Source: Corylus avellana (Eukaryota; Streptophyta; Magnoliopsida; Fagales; Betulaceae). From it: 64,000 nt of DNA. Where the stretch lies: assembly GCF_901000735.1 (NCBI RefSeq), contig NC_081544.1, positions 17,675,980 through 17,739,979 of the forward strand, given 5' to 3'. Below are positions 1 through 13,700 of the stretch, piece after piece. The position numbers and the translations under genes are program-made. How positions within the stretch are numbered: position 1 is the stretch's first letter; every line of letters starts with the position of its first letter. The notes below the pieces were generated by a model. It was not told the origin of the DNA. It saw only the letters and a program-made list of their open reading frames with translations, and made no database searches.

Positions 1-199
1 CGGTGTGGGGGAAATCTGTGACTTTATATCAGGGTTGGCCCGCATCAACGATGCTCTCCATTTTATATAAAATTGAGTATTACTTTATAGTTATAATTTA
101 AATATAAATTGATACATTTTTATAAACAATGTTAATATTAACACCATTTTTTTAAAAAAATTAAATAATTTGATATTATATACACTATTGAGGATCTTG

Positions 200-465
200 G
201 TACATCACAAAAGCTTAACACATGGGACATAACTTGGGTGCTGCGAGTGTGACTGGACCTTTGCTTGTCAACTACCTGAAAGACCAAGACTTTCCTCAAC
301 TTGTTTGCTAAGTTTTAGGAAACTTTTGGTCAAAAAGTGTTTTGGTATTGTTCCTGGTAGACCAATCATATGCCGCCACGTTTAAGTTAGAGTGACAGTC
401 ATCTTGACTACCAGTAGTCTCTCTCTTGTCTATGTATATAGGTTGCTTCTGTCACAGCAGCAGCG
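200..465 (+). promoter_or_regulatory. Putative RDR1 promoter with W-box cores and TATA box
   Basis: A TATA-like TATATAGG lies at 435-442, roughly 230 bp before the first plausible RDR1 ATG at 667. Three WRKY-binding W-box cores (TTGAC) lie upstream: plus strand at 404-408, minus strand at 267-271 and 328-333 (the last as TTGACC). A CCACGT core sits near 375-381. WRKY control would fit what is known of RDR1 genes in other plants, which respond to salicylic acid and virus infection. The elements are short and can occur by chance, so this is inference. Positions 1-200 are AT-rich and show nothing I recognise. Confidence 0.4.
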
Positions 466-666
466 CGCAGTTCTCTGTCTGTGTTTTGCTTTCAGGTGAT
501 AGTACTCTTTTTCTCATTTCATTCTCTTCCATTTCTTTTACTTACTTGTCTTGTGCATTCCCTTTTGTATATATTAACTGTTATGGGTTAGAATTACAGT
601 TGCCTTACAATCATTTTTTTGAAGGTGTAAGGATTTGCAACATCTAGAAATTGTCTTATCATTAGC
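466..666 (+). other. Probable RDR1 5' leader with a small intron (about 496-599)
   Basis: A likely start site about 30 bp after the TATA box would give a leader that reads to CAG at 493-495, followed by a GT donor at 496. An AG acceptor at 598-599 follows an AT-rich stretch with a branch-like attaact. After splicing there is no ATG before 667. An in-frame stop (TAA, 628-630) lies upstream of that ATG, so the frame cannot simply extend leftward. The alternative is that this is a coding intron whose upstream exon lies outside the window, with an acceptor at 665. Confidence 0.4.
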
Positions 667-894
667 ATGGATGTCAAAGCTCTACACTTTGGATATCTGA
701 CTTCGAGAGATACTTTTTCTGTGCTCTGGAAACGGGAAGATGTTTCTGTTGAATTAAATTTGGAAAAGAGAAAGTGGTTCTTCTTTCTTTCTCATCTCTC
801 TGAAAAATACAAGCTTGAAATCTCCGATGACTGCATTTGGAAGATTAAGCTACATCGACCACGTGGCCAAGCTACAATGTTTCTTCTCATTCAG
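667..894 (+). CDS. RDR1: RDR1 coding exon 1
   Basis: The exon gives 76 residues starting [10 protein letters not shown] and ending [15 protein letters not shown], which matches the segment just after the RRM-like region of RDR1 proteins. The donor is CAG|GTTAAT in phase 0. The ATG at 667 is chosen because it is the first ATG after the possible leader intron and an in-frame stop lies 37 bp upstream. In families I know, this segment is fused to the RRM-like part in one exon, so the abrupt start is unusual. Confidence 0.8.
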
Positions 895-3800
895 GTTAAT
901 TTGTTGCTTAATTGCTAATAACGTTTCTATGATTTGCTGCTTCCACGCTTTCTGTAGTTCAAATGATTTCCTGATATCGTGGTTGTGTGGGTATATTCAT
1001 GTTATAGAATCAGGTATTTGCTTCGATTTTGCTGCGCGTCGATTTTATCGTAGTCATGTTAATTTATACAGGTGTCTGAGACTTACAAAGGGAAACAAAT
1101 AACATAATTTATTGTAATTGAGTTTGGTTAATCTTTCTTGAGAATACTAGCTGTCGGGTTGATTTGATTTGCCTCCGTTGCTTGAGTTTCCTTGTTCAGA
1201 TTTTTGCCTTGTTGATGATGTAGTCGTTGCTTGAGTTTCCATTTGTAGAGTGTTGCCTTGTTGCATGTGAATTTGTTCATTACACCCCCCTAGTAAATGA
1301 GACAAGTGGCACACAACGTTGATAAATGAGATGATGTTGTTGGTTTAGTAAAGATGTTAGCGGGATTGTCTTTGCTGGGGATGAAGCGAATTGATAAGAG
1401 TTTTGAAGGCGACCTTGTTACGAAAAAAGTGAGTCTATTTCAATGTGCTCTGTACGCACATGGAAGGCTGGATTTGCTGTTAAATGTGGTTCCAAGGCCT
1501 GGATTGGAGCCAAATGAGTTCACAACAATGATAGATGGGGTGCAATATTCAGATTCATTGTTTGTGAGAGGACCAAGAGATGAGATTGTGTCCAAGAAAG
1601 ACGCAAAATCTACCTGTTGATTTTCTTTTGTCTGGATAGTCAACTGAGTTAGCATAAGAGAATGTTTGAAGGGTACGAGATGGAGACTGAAGAAGCAGCA
1701 AACCATAGGAAATGGTGGACTGGAGGTACCGCAAGATATGCTTCATAACTTGAAGGTGGAAAGAGGTGGGCTGGTGCATGAATTGAGAGACTTTGTTGAC
1801 AGCGAAGGAGACGTTGGGACAAGTGAGAGATAGATATTGCAGGGTGCTGACAAAGCCGTGGTAGGAGTAGGGATCAATGAGTGGATCGCCGGAGAAAAGA
1901 GAAAGAGCATGTGCTATGGACATATGAGACTTGACAGGTTTAGCTTTTGACATGTTACTTTTGCGGAGGGGTCAAGGATGTAGCGTTGTTGTGAGAGAAT
2001 GAACCCATCAGGTGTAGAAATAATTTTCCATGCTAAGGAAGAAGTGGAGAGGACCTAAGTCCTTGATGGCAAAGTCAGTTCTGAGTGAATGTAGAAGAGC
2101 GGTTGACCCTTCGAGAGGACAGCTGGTGCTGAGTACATAACTAGTGTGTTGAGGTTTGCTGAAAATGAAAAGCGAAGAGTCGGAGCAGGAGCCGACAAAT
2201 TCAAAATCCAAGAGGTGATCCCTAAGATGGGAGTACCAAATGCGAAGGGCTTGTTTTAAGTAGTACATGGATTTGTGTAACTTGCAGACATGATGAGAAA
2301 ACTAAGGATGGAGGAAGCTAGGTGTAACGCCCCGATAAATTAACGGTTCCCTTTCTAGTCGAATTCGTCCAAAGAATAAGACTCGGGGATCTCTACTCCT
2401 CAAAAGGGAATACTACGCAACGGAAACACATGATATATCTATCAACATTAACAATTACAACCAGAGCATTTGCAATCTTCATATAATTAAGTCATCAATT
2501 ATACATGTCACCACAAAGAATATTTATACTAAACTTAAATATACAAATACATCTCAAAATAATAAATCTGAAATGTCATCCAAAAATACAAGATACCATA
2601 AGCAACCTTCGAAGTCTTGCAATAGGTCCACAAGTCATAGCCCCATCAACCCCTTTACGTCAAACAGTCTCATCTGCATCGAGATCCGGTCTACTCAACC
2701 CTAGCTGGCTCCTCTATATAACACCAAAATGCTTCATTGGTGAAGAAAAGAAAATGGTAAGTTTGACAACTTAGTAATTAGGTAACCTAGTGTTAGTGTG
2801 TGACAGTGAACATTTCATATGCAGATAAAAGTGTAAAGTCTGGATGTCATTCATTTTAAAATATTTATTAGGATGTTTTTGCAATATTTAATTTTAAATC
2901 AACATTGTACGGGTCCTTACTTTGTTTGCAACTACTTGGGCCATCTAGTAAGATCAATCATTGCTTTGTTTGCAACTACTTGTGCCATCTACAAAGCAAG
3001 ATCACAATTTCATAAATATTTTTCGTTCTGATTAACCCCTAGAGTAAGGTTGTGTTTGTCCTGCACATCACCTTTCAACAAGGACTGGTCCGTTCATTTC
3101 CTCTCTTCAAAACCCTATTGCCCTAGCCCCCTTCACTTAGGACTAACGGCTTGTGAGGCCACACCCAACAAATGGTGTAACGCTCCGAAAATTAATTAAC
3201 TGGAAATTAACTTCACGGTTCGTCTCCCAGCCTTATCCCTCAAGGAACAAGACTCAAGATCTCTACTCATCAAAAAGAGGATATTAAGTAACAAAAATAT
3301 TAAGATTCTATCAACACTAATCATTACGACTAGAACATCTAGCCAAAAATCATCATAGTAGCTGAAATTATACTATACATAGCATCGTTACAAGGGATCC
3401 ATGTTATACCTTAATATACAATCATGCGTCAAAACTCTTAAGTCTATATCATCACCCAAAAGTATTAGTTACTATGAGCACCCGCCTAATCTCGCTATAA
3501 GTTTTCAAGCATCACCCAGATTAAGTCTTCTACAGTAACTGGATGCTTCGCAGTATCTATCTTCTGCTAAACTATCTACAATAGCACAGATATACGTATG
3601 GGGGAAAAGAGGAAAAGAATACAAGGGTAAGTTCGATGACTTAATGAATATAAATGAACATTACGTATCCGTCATTAAATGGTGAACTCAGTTGTTTATA
3701 AATCATATGTAGCATTATGAAGTGACAGTTTGTAATAGATGCAATATAGATATAGTATATGTTGTAATATAAGAATCATGTCATAGTTTAAACCGTATGG

Positions 3801-6800
3801 TCTACCCGAGATACTACCCCTCCTTGGTAGGGTTGACACTGTCTCGAGGGACTTGTAATACAATACCGGTGCCCCGGATATTGTACGCTACCGTCTATCA
3901 CTAGCAACCCGACCAAGTTCAATCTCGGGTGGTTCACACTACTAATGATGTACATTTTGTAGTGACCAACCAATCAAGCGTAGTTGTGGTGGTCAAGAAT
4001 AACCATTGTATCCAATGCCCATATAAACGTACACACATTTGACTATAGAGTTAACCTATATAGTAAGCCCATGGCCGTTATCCCGCACGTACCGTTGTAC
4101 ATAGTTATACGATGCAATTAATCTTATTCGTCTTTTACATGCATGCTTTTACAAGTCTCATCATTTAATTATCTTGTTAGTCAATATACATTTTCACAAA
4201 ATAGAGTTCACATTATTCCAAAATGTATTTCATAAGAGTTGTAAATATACATGTTTAATACATATAAAATAGTCATGCAATGCGAGAATAGTAATAACAA
4301 GTATTCTTGTGACTTTGTACTCACTTGTGTCATAAGGCTCTTCTATAAAATCCTCTTGAGGATCCACAACCTCGAAATTTGAGAAGAGACCTATCATTAG
4401 TTCTAAAATCAAGCTAAAGCAAGCCTTATACTTAAATATGTCCTAAACAGACTTTTAGCCAGACAATTGAACGTTAGGTCAAAGCAGCGCGAACATTCGG
4501 CCAGGAGATCGAACATTCGGACAGAGAGGTGTGAACGTTTGGTGATGGGCAGAAAACCCATTTCAAACCAAAAACCCACTAAACCACCTCTAGCAAAGTC
4601 CCAAGGCCTTATCATGATCTTTAAAAGAATCCTAAACCAAAATAACACCTTAATGCAGAAGAAAATACATCTAATATCATCAAAACGTTAACCTAAGATT
4701 AAGGCCAATAGCATAACTAGAAGCTCAAAGCTACCAACTAAGCTAACTATGAAATGCACTTAAACAACATAACAACTAAGTAAAGAACCAACTAGGCTTA
4801 GAAGATTACCTCCTTTAAACAAAACCTCCAAGAAATTTCTCATTCTCCTTCAAGAACTCTCACATACACTCAAATAGAGGTTCCACAGGGCAACAGTAGT
4901 GGAATGAGGCTTAAGGGTCGAGTGGGGAGGGGTATTTATAGGGCTGGAAAAGCTGTGGGTGCTTCTGTGATAGTTCTGCAGGCCATCAAAAGTTCGATAC
5001 TAAGTGTTGAACGTTCAATGTACTATTACACAATTGTTTGAATGTTTGGTCATTACCCAATGGTTCGATGTGCTTCTTGTCGAACATTCGGTGGTGTGCT
5101 TCCTGTCAAACGTTTGGTACTTATCAACGAACGTTCACAATTGACTTTTTCAATAGTTTGACCGATTGTGCAGTGTTTAGTAAAACATGAGTAAATTTTA
5201 TTACGTGTCTCAGAATTGTGCGTGTCACCTCATTCCAGAAAGCTCTTTCCAAGACAAACATCATGGTATCCATTCCAATATTTTTGAGTGCCTTATTGGG
5301 AATAAAAAATTTAAGATTTTCCTCTTAAGACGGCGTTTTCAATGATTTTTCGTCATTTAGGAATTATTCCTTAACTTTCACACCGTAAATGATCTCATAC
5401 TCATTGGTTACTATGTATAAACTGATTCTTTAGTACTACAGGATTCAAACATTCAGTACCTCTCTTGAACGTTCGATGCAACAGTAAAATCTTAAAAAGT
5501 CCAAGGTCTTACACTTTACCAAATGAGAACCAATCCTAGCATCATAATTAGAGTGTACTTAACCCTAATTTATTTTTGGGGTATTACAAATGGTGTGTTG
5601 CACTGCCTCCACACATATTTTATACACAGATGCACACAAGGTATCGGTGTTATAACATTTATCACATTCATCTCACCATACGTAACATCATATCACATTT
5701 AAATATTCTCAAGTAGCTCAATAAAATATTATTTATGAGTTAAAAGTTATAAAAAGAGTTATTGTCACAGATTTCATGCATAAAATATTATTTATTTATT
5801 TAAAGAGTTGTTCAAGAGATAACCTGGCTTTGTCTTCGAAAACATTATACATAAAATGCACCATGTCATTATTTATAAAAATAATAGCATAAGATAGCCC
5901 ACTTACCTTGATTGCTTAATCCTTCCCTTGGAAACCGTCTACAAATTCTTCAATACTGAAATATGTGAAAGGATCTAATATTTAAACTAGACCTAAGCTA
6001 AAATACCCTAAAACCTATTCTTAGGGCATAATGGTGATTATGTATGACTATTGAACGTTCGGAAATACTGTCAAACAATTGGCATCAAACATTCAATATT
6101 CTTTCATATCGAACATTCGATATCAAACGTTCGGTACTTCCATCGAATGTTCAATTAGTCTAGCAAAACTTCTGTTTCTAAGAAAGGGTCCTATCTCTAC
6201 CCATTCAACACCATCCAAGGTTTGATTTCACTTCTTAATACGATTCTAAGCCCAAATATAACTTCCATACATAAACATGTTTATCTATTATCATCTAATC
6301 TCTAACCTATCATCAATGTTTCTATAAAGTAACATCAAACTCATAATATCTGTTAATAGTTTTGTAGTAAGAAGTTGAGAGGGAGAAGATGAGGCTGCTC
6401 TATTATTCCGCTTATATTGAACCTAATACAAACATCTTAATATATAGGATTAGGGAAATATCATAATGACCAAACTACCCTCAAACCTTAATGACTTACT
6501 AACCTTAATAGGTCTTCTAACACTCCCCCTCAAGCTGTTCCAGCTTGGAGCATACAATACAAAAACCCATAAAAATAACAAGAAAATTTGCTAAAACTTC
6601 AACGCCAATCGAAAACTCGTCGGAAACTGCAAAAAGTGGTCAAATCTTGCCGAAAAACACTAAGGCCGATAGGATCTCGCCAGAAGCCAACAAGGACCGA
6701 TCAAAAACTATCGCAGAACACTAAGGCCGGTTGGATCTCTCCGCAAAACACTAAGGGTAGATTAGATATCACCTAAAAACACCAAGGCAAGAAGAATCTC

Positions 6801-9800
6801 GCCAGACAACAAAAATCGGTCGGAAACCACCGCAAAACACCAAGGCTGGTCGGATCTCACTACAAAACACCAAGGCCAGTCCTTGGTGTCCAATATCATT
6901 CCTCTTAAAATATTTATTGGGAAGTTTTTGCAATCACGCTCATTTCATATAAATACAGTAACTTTAAATTAACATTATCTGTGTACGTACTTTGTTTGCA
7001 ACTACTTATGTCATCTACGAAGTATGACTAATCCTTGCTTTGCTTGCAACTATGTGTGCCATCTAAAAAGCAAGGTCACAATTTCATAAACATTTCTCAC
7101 TCTGGTTAACCCCTAGAGTTAGGTATTGCTTGTCTTGCACATCACCTTTTGGCAAAGACTAGTCTATTCATCCCCTTTCCTTGAAACCCTATTGGCCTAG
7201 CCCCCTTTACTTAGAACTAACGGCGTATGAGGCCACACCCAACAAATGGTGGTGTGTTGCATTGCCTACACAGATATTAAATACACAGACGCACACACGG
7301 TACCGGTGCCATCACATTTATCAAATTGATCCCATCATACATAACATCACATCACATTTTAATATTCTCAACTAGCCCAATAAACAATTCATGTATACTT
7401 TGAGTTAACAGTTATAAAAAGAGTTTTTGTCACACATTTCATACATAAAATATTATTCATTTATTTCAAGAGATGCTCAAGAGATAACTCGGGTTGAGAA
7501 TTTAGTTGAGAATTTAGCTACACATGACTATGAAACTAAAACCTAAACCTAAACCTAAAGAAAAACTAAACTAAAGAGAAAAGTTGTGGATTACATTATG
7601 TCTCTAAAATTGTCTCCCAAAACTAGTCTCTTTTTTCTTGAATGCATAGAGGTCTGTTTATAGGGCTTAAAAGAGTCTTAGAAGCCTTAGTAAACCTAGA
7701 TAATTCGGAGGTTTGTCTCCAGTCCAAAAAGAAGTATAAAATCAAATTTTGACTTGGAAAAGAAGTCTTTTCGTGTTCTGGCGGCGTGAGTGCGCTCGAT
7801 TGCACTCGTGCATGTGTTGTTCTGCTCTTGTGGCGTAGCGCTCGTGCGCTAGTGTTGATGATGGTCGTGGGTGCAATCGAGCACAACCCACCTTGGATCG
7901 AGCGCACATGCGCTCGAGCGCTGGATGGTGCGCTCGATCCTACTTTCGTAGATGGCTATTTTTCAGCTTCCTTCCAAACTTTTCATTCTTCTCTCTAAAG
8001 ACGCAGTTTTTCGTTAATGACCAATAAAACACTAAAAACACAAAACATTAACTAATGACATAGCTAAAGGATTAACTCATGTAAATTAAGGGGGTTCAAA
8101 TATGCAATATTTGGCACTCATCAAACACCCCCAAACTTACATTTTGCTAGTCCCTTAGCAAAACAAAACGAAAAATAAAATAAAAGCAAGAAACATAAAT
8201 CCTCTTTCGTGGGAGAGACAATTGCATTTAGCATATGCAACAAGCGTTTTAAACCCCTAGGCATCCCTAGTCAACGAGTGAAGTCTCGTGAGGGTTTAAC
8301 AGGAATGATACGCACAAACATTGCAGCACTATGTTGTTAACAAGAAAGAAGTTTCACACAAACCATTGTTCTTATTCATAAGCAAACTTGAAAAGATAAA
8401 CACTATCATCACAGTCAAAAGAGAATCCAGAATCAAATCATTCATAAATGGACAATTGAGACATCAAATGTTCTAAAAAGTGCAAAGTGAAATTAGCATA
8501 CAATCATGGGGATTACAATTTAAACTCAAAACAAGTTCCTAAAATTTTGTAAGAATCCTTACCACATGAAACAACCAAGGTAAGGTATGAACATTTTTTT
8601 TTTCTTAACTTTTTGTATAGGCTGTGCAATGCCTAGCTCCCTTGAGCTTTCTAATTGAGCCCTGTAATGAGTGTCGAGCAAATGACTCCCAAACCAGGTG
8701 GCTTTAGGGCATTAGATGTGGAACATCCCTAAGGGCTTATTAACTCAAGTTAAAAAGGCTACAAAGCCAAACTAGCCATACCATAAATCAACTTGATCTT
8801 TACACCTTTTGACGTGAACACTTAATGCTTAATGAGGTAAGAGATCCAGTTACTCAGTGAAAAACTCAACATAATCTTTATTTTCTTTTTCTTTTCTCCT
8901 TTTTTTTTTTTTTTTTTTTGTTATCTTGCAAGCCAAGGTTATTCATCAATAGGTCATCCCAAAAATCTTAAAAGGAACAAGCCTAAGCTCAAACATCATA
9001 CCTCACAGAAAACATGCTAATGTGCTCATAAAAATTTATCTCAAAACAAGTAAAATCTGTTTTATCCAAAAATAAGTCAAAGGACTCATACTTCTAATGA
9101 CATAATGATGTGTTCAACTCTTTAAACAAGCCAATGAAATAAATAAGCCACTGAAATGCAAACCACAATCACAGTTTAACTCAAACTTGACAACAACATA
9201 ACACAATTTTTTTTTTCAAAAAAAAAAAAAAAATTAGCACAAAAAGACAAATAAAAGTAAACAAATACGAACAAACATAAACAGACAAAGTATTTTTCCA
9301 TACCCCCAAACTTGAATTACACATTGCCCTTAACGTGTAGTATAGAAATACATTACCGGAAGTAAGGAAACATCAATATGTGAAAAAGGGGCAGGGCATC
9401 CCCCAAACTCAAACACCAAAACACCTATCAACAAAACTAACATCAATATTTTTTTTTCCATAGAAACAAACACCAAAAGATTAATTGCTGTTAGAAACAA
9501 AAACAAATAATAAAAAAAAAATGTAATGAAAAAGAAAAGAAAGAAATTGTGGAGTGAAGTGCAGAAAATAAACTGGAAGAAAAAACTTTACAATGCTTCC
9601 CCCGATCATGCAGATGTCCAATCAATCCCTTCCACCCTTTCTTCTTCAAAACTTCATAGCACTCTAGAAGGATGTTTCGCCATCTTATCTAGAATTGCTT
9701 GCTTCGAAGGATCTTCTTAGGAAAGTGGTTTCTAGATTTGTGTGCTTGTGTGAACAAGCCCTTGAGTATCTTAACATAAGATGGCTTTTTGAGACATCCA

Positions 9801-10658
9801 GGTGATGAAGCTTTGGATTCTTGATTTGTCTCAAGAAGGACAGTGATGTAGGCAGGAGCTTTAGTACTCACTTCCATGTCACTAGGCAAACTAGAATTTG
9901 TTGGGGGCTCAATGTTCTCCTGGTGCTCAATTTGATCAGGGTGCTGAACTTGCTCTTATTTTTCTTCCTCCTCATTGTTATCCACAATTTTCTCCCTCTC
10001 AAGTGTGGTGGTGACTTAGACTTGCTCATGATAAGAATTGCTAGTATCATCCTTATTAATCATGCTCACGTAGTGTAAAATGAATGGACATTCGCTTTGG
10101 TGGTGAGTAAGATTATAACAATACAAACAACACAAAGATGGTCCGCAATTATTCTTAATTCTGGTATAGGCAGACCTAGCGATCCTAAGTTGGTCTTTTC
10201 TCCTATCTAATTCATCAATGTGAGCAGTTAAAAAAAGTTGCACTAGTTCATCTTTAGGAAGATAATTTCTTGTAGCCTGAGCTAACCATGAGAAATCAGA
10301 TTGGTTGCTCCTATCCTGGTTGTAGAAATTGGAATTTAAATCAAACCCTAAACTGGAGAAACTGGTGTTCATTTGCTCATATGAAAAATTAGAAACTTGT
10401 CCCCAGGATGGATAATTATTATCACTATGATGATAAGGATTGGAGCAGTATGAACATGGTTTATATGGTGTGTAAGTGTGAGAAAAATGGGTAGGGGTAG
10501 ATCTAGCTGCTTTGATTTGGTTTAATTTGTCCTATAAGGCATTGATGTCAGCTTGAAAATTCATGATCACTCTCACATTTTAGTATGCAAATATCCCATA
10601 TAAAACATTAACCATAATTTTTAAACTAACACAAAAACAACAAACACACAAAAAAAAA

Positions 10659-10719
<61 letters not shown>

Positions 10720-13700
10720 CAAAAAAAACTAAACTTTAAAAACTCACAAAAAGGACCAAAAATAAGTTTGGCAAAATTTTTCAGCTACTACCAGTCTGTT
10801 GGTGCTGCCTGTGGAGGTGCACTCGAGTGCAGGCTAGATGGGATCGAGCGCAGGTGTACTGATCCGTTAGTGGTGCTGCCTTGGGCGTTAATGCACTCGA
10901 GCTTACGCACGGGGTTGTCGAGCGCAAACGCGCTCAACTGGGCTAACTGCTGCCTTGGCCACGGATGCGCTCAAGCGTACTGCAGTTGCGCTTGAACGTA
11001 TATGCGTTGAAGTACGGAAGGTGTTGTTTGCTGCACACTAGTCTATTGACTGCTGCTCCTCACGGCACAAGTGCGGTCGAGCATACAGATGTGCGCTTGA
11101 TCGGGTGCTATAGATTTGGTCTAGTAGGAACTGAAAAACAGTAAAAAATACAAAAAAGAAAAGAAAAATCTTTTTTTTTTTCTTTTATTAGCAACAGGAA
11201 TAAAAATTGCAGAAAAATAAAATCCTAATTATAACTAGTAGAAAGATAAAATCAACTTAAACATAAATTAGCTTCAAAAATTAATCAACTCCCCGGCAAC
11301 GGCGCCAAAAACTTGTTGTGCAAATTTTAATACTTGCAAGTGCACGAATCGTTTGCAATATAATGTTTTGCAAGTGCGAGGTCGAACCCACAGAGAATTG
11401 TGCTTTTAGAAGAGAAATTTATATCTAAACCAATTAAACCCTAACCTAGTTCCAAAAGAGTTTTGAATTGGGGTTTTTGAAAATTAAAAGATATACACAT
11501 AATCTAAATAAACTAAGTAAATCAATAGATAAAGGTACTAAGGTTTTGGAATTCACACTCACCAAATCATAACAACATACTTCATGTTCATCAATATTAA
11601 TCCTAAGTTCTCACAATAAAAATCTTAGATATGTTTTACTATGCTTCAAACAATTAATCAAAACCATCCCATGTATCCATTCATTGCACAAGTCAAATAA
11701 GGAATCCAAATTTAATTGAAACACCAAATGTATCAGAAGAACAAATCATAAGGGATATCTAATTTTTAGGCAAATAAAACCAAGGCATCAATTATGTGAA
11801 ATTATCTTAAATCATCAAGTGTATCTTTGAATCACAACAAGATATCCAAGAATCATGCCACATATTGAAAAGAAGTAAAAAAAAATTGAAATAATAAACC
11901 CAATAAAATCGGAAAAATAAAGACTTACATAAAAGTACGTTGTTCTTGATCGGTGAGGCTTCATCCTCAACCTTAGTTGAGAATTTAGCTCCACATGACT
12001 ATGAAACTAAAACCTAAACCTAAACCTAAAGAAAAACTAAAATAAAGAGAAAAGCTGTGGATTACATTTTGTCTCCAAAATTGTCTCCCAAAACTAGTCT
12101 CTTTTTTCTTGAATGCATAGAGGTCTATTTATAGGGCACAGGAGAGTCCTAAAAGCCCTAGTAAACCTAGATAATTTGGAGGTCTATCACCCAATCCAAC
12201 AAAAAGTCGAAAATCACATTTTGACTTGGAAAAGAAGTCTTTCCGCATTCTGGTGGCGCGAGTGCGCTTGATCACACTCGTGCATGCATTGTTCTGCTTT
12301 TGTGGAGCAGCGCTCATGCGCTGGTGTTGATGATGGTCGTGGGTGCGCTCAAGCGCAACCCACTTGGGATCGAGCTCACATGCGCTCGAGCGTTGGGTTG
12401 TGCGCTCGAGCGCTGGATGGTAGCTAGACCCTACTTCTGTAGATGGCTCTTTTTCAGCTTCCTTCCAAACTTTTCATTCTTCTCTTTAAAGATGCAGTTT
12501 TTCTTTAATAACCTACAAAACACTAAAAACACAAAATTAACACAAAACATTAACTAACGACATAGCTAAATGATTAACTAATGGAAATTAAGGAATCCAA
12601 ATATGCAGTATTGGCACTCATCATAACCCATCATCAATGTTTCTATAAATTAACATCAAACTCATAATATCCAACTTGTAAGCTTAACCCTACAACTAAT
12701 CTACCATAATACATCTCTAAAATATAAGGATCTGTGATTATAAACACAGAGCGGTAGGTCAAACTTCAAAAAATTTAACTGTGAACATTCAGTGAAGTAC
12801 CGAACGTTTGATCAGATCTGGGACGCGAAGAAAGGATAGATTTTTCAACTACAAAAGGCTTGTTTGAGGCTAGGGTTTTATATGGTGCGCCCCCAACCTC
12901 TCATACATGACCTAGCAGCTATAAAGTGAGAAAGTAGAGTGAGAAATGGAAGGAAAGATAAGATTTTTGAAGAGAAAATCAATGGACGAAAGTTTGTATG
13001 GAGCAAAGGAACTTAAGGAAAGCTTCAAGGGTAAGATCATAACACTTTTCTCTTTAAGTTCTTGTATTTTCTACTGATTATAGGTCAAGGGGTTTGCTAT
13101 TTAAAGATTTAGGTTAATGGTTTTGTTGTTTAAGCTTTCTCAGATGAATATGATAGGCTTGATGTTGGATATTGTATGGGTTATGATTAAGCATGTGTTA
13201 CCTTGTTAGTTTTGCATGATTAACAAACTATTTAGGGATATAAAACACACATAACTTTTGCTATGGGTCTTTGAAAATTGTGCGTGCAACCCCATTCCGG
13301 AAGGCTCTTTCCGAGATGACCGTCATGGTATCCATTCCAATATTTTTTGGTGTCTTATTGAGAATCAAAAATCTAATGTTTTCCCTCTTAAGACGGTGTT
13401 CCAAGTGCTTTTATGTCCTTTAGGAATTCTTCCTTAACATTCACACCATAATTGATCTCATACCAATTATCCTAATCATTTCCATTTGGTTACCATGTAT
13501 TTACAAAAAGGGTTGAGGATAAGGATGAGCTGATTTGTTGGTATTGTAGACATCAAACGTTTGGTGGTTCATGATCGAACAGTTAGTGTACTATTACCAA
13601 ATAGTTCTAGGATTACAGGTCAAACGTTCAGTTGTCCATGCTCGAACATTCGGTGTACTTTTTGGACATATGCCTGAACACCTTGTCTTTACTTTTCTGA

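Larger units (their letters stand above)
7495..12623 (-). mobile_element. Non-autonomous Athila-like gypsy element with gag only
   Basis: The minus-strand 5' LTR is 11317-12623 (TGTGCAAATTTT...GGCACTCATCA). The 3' LTR survives only as about 7495-8123, its outer half missing. The primer site is complementary to tRNA-Asp type ends (minus-strand TGGCGCCGTTGCCGGGG at 11291-11307), and the polypurine tract AAGTTTGGGGG lies at about 8126-8137. The 3.2-kb interior (8124-11316) shows only a short gag relic with a zinc knuckle; no protease, RT or integrase is seen. LTR ends, primer site and tract resemble the Athila element at 27187-38422. It inserted into a repeat A copy and is now rearranged on its left side. 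Confidence 0.7.

Noticed and set aside
426..647. 73-codon ORF before RDR1 exon 1
   Set aside because: Hydrophobic and T-rich, with no similarity to the RRM-like region; it overlaps the TATA box and proposed leader intron.
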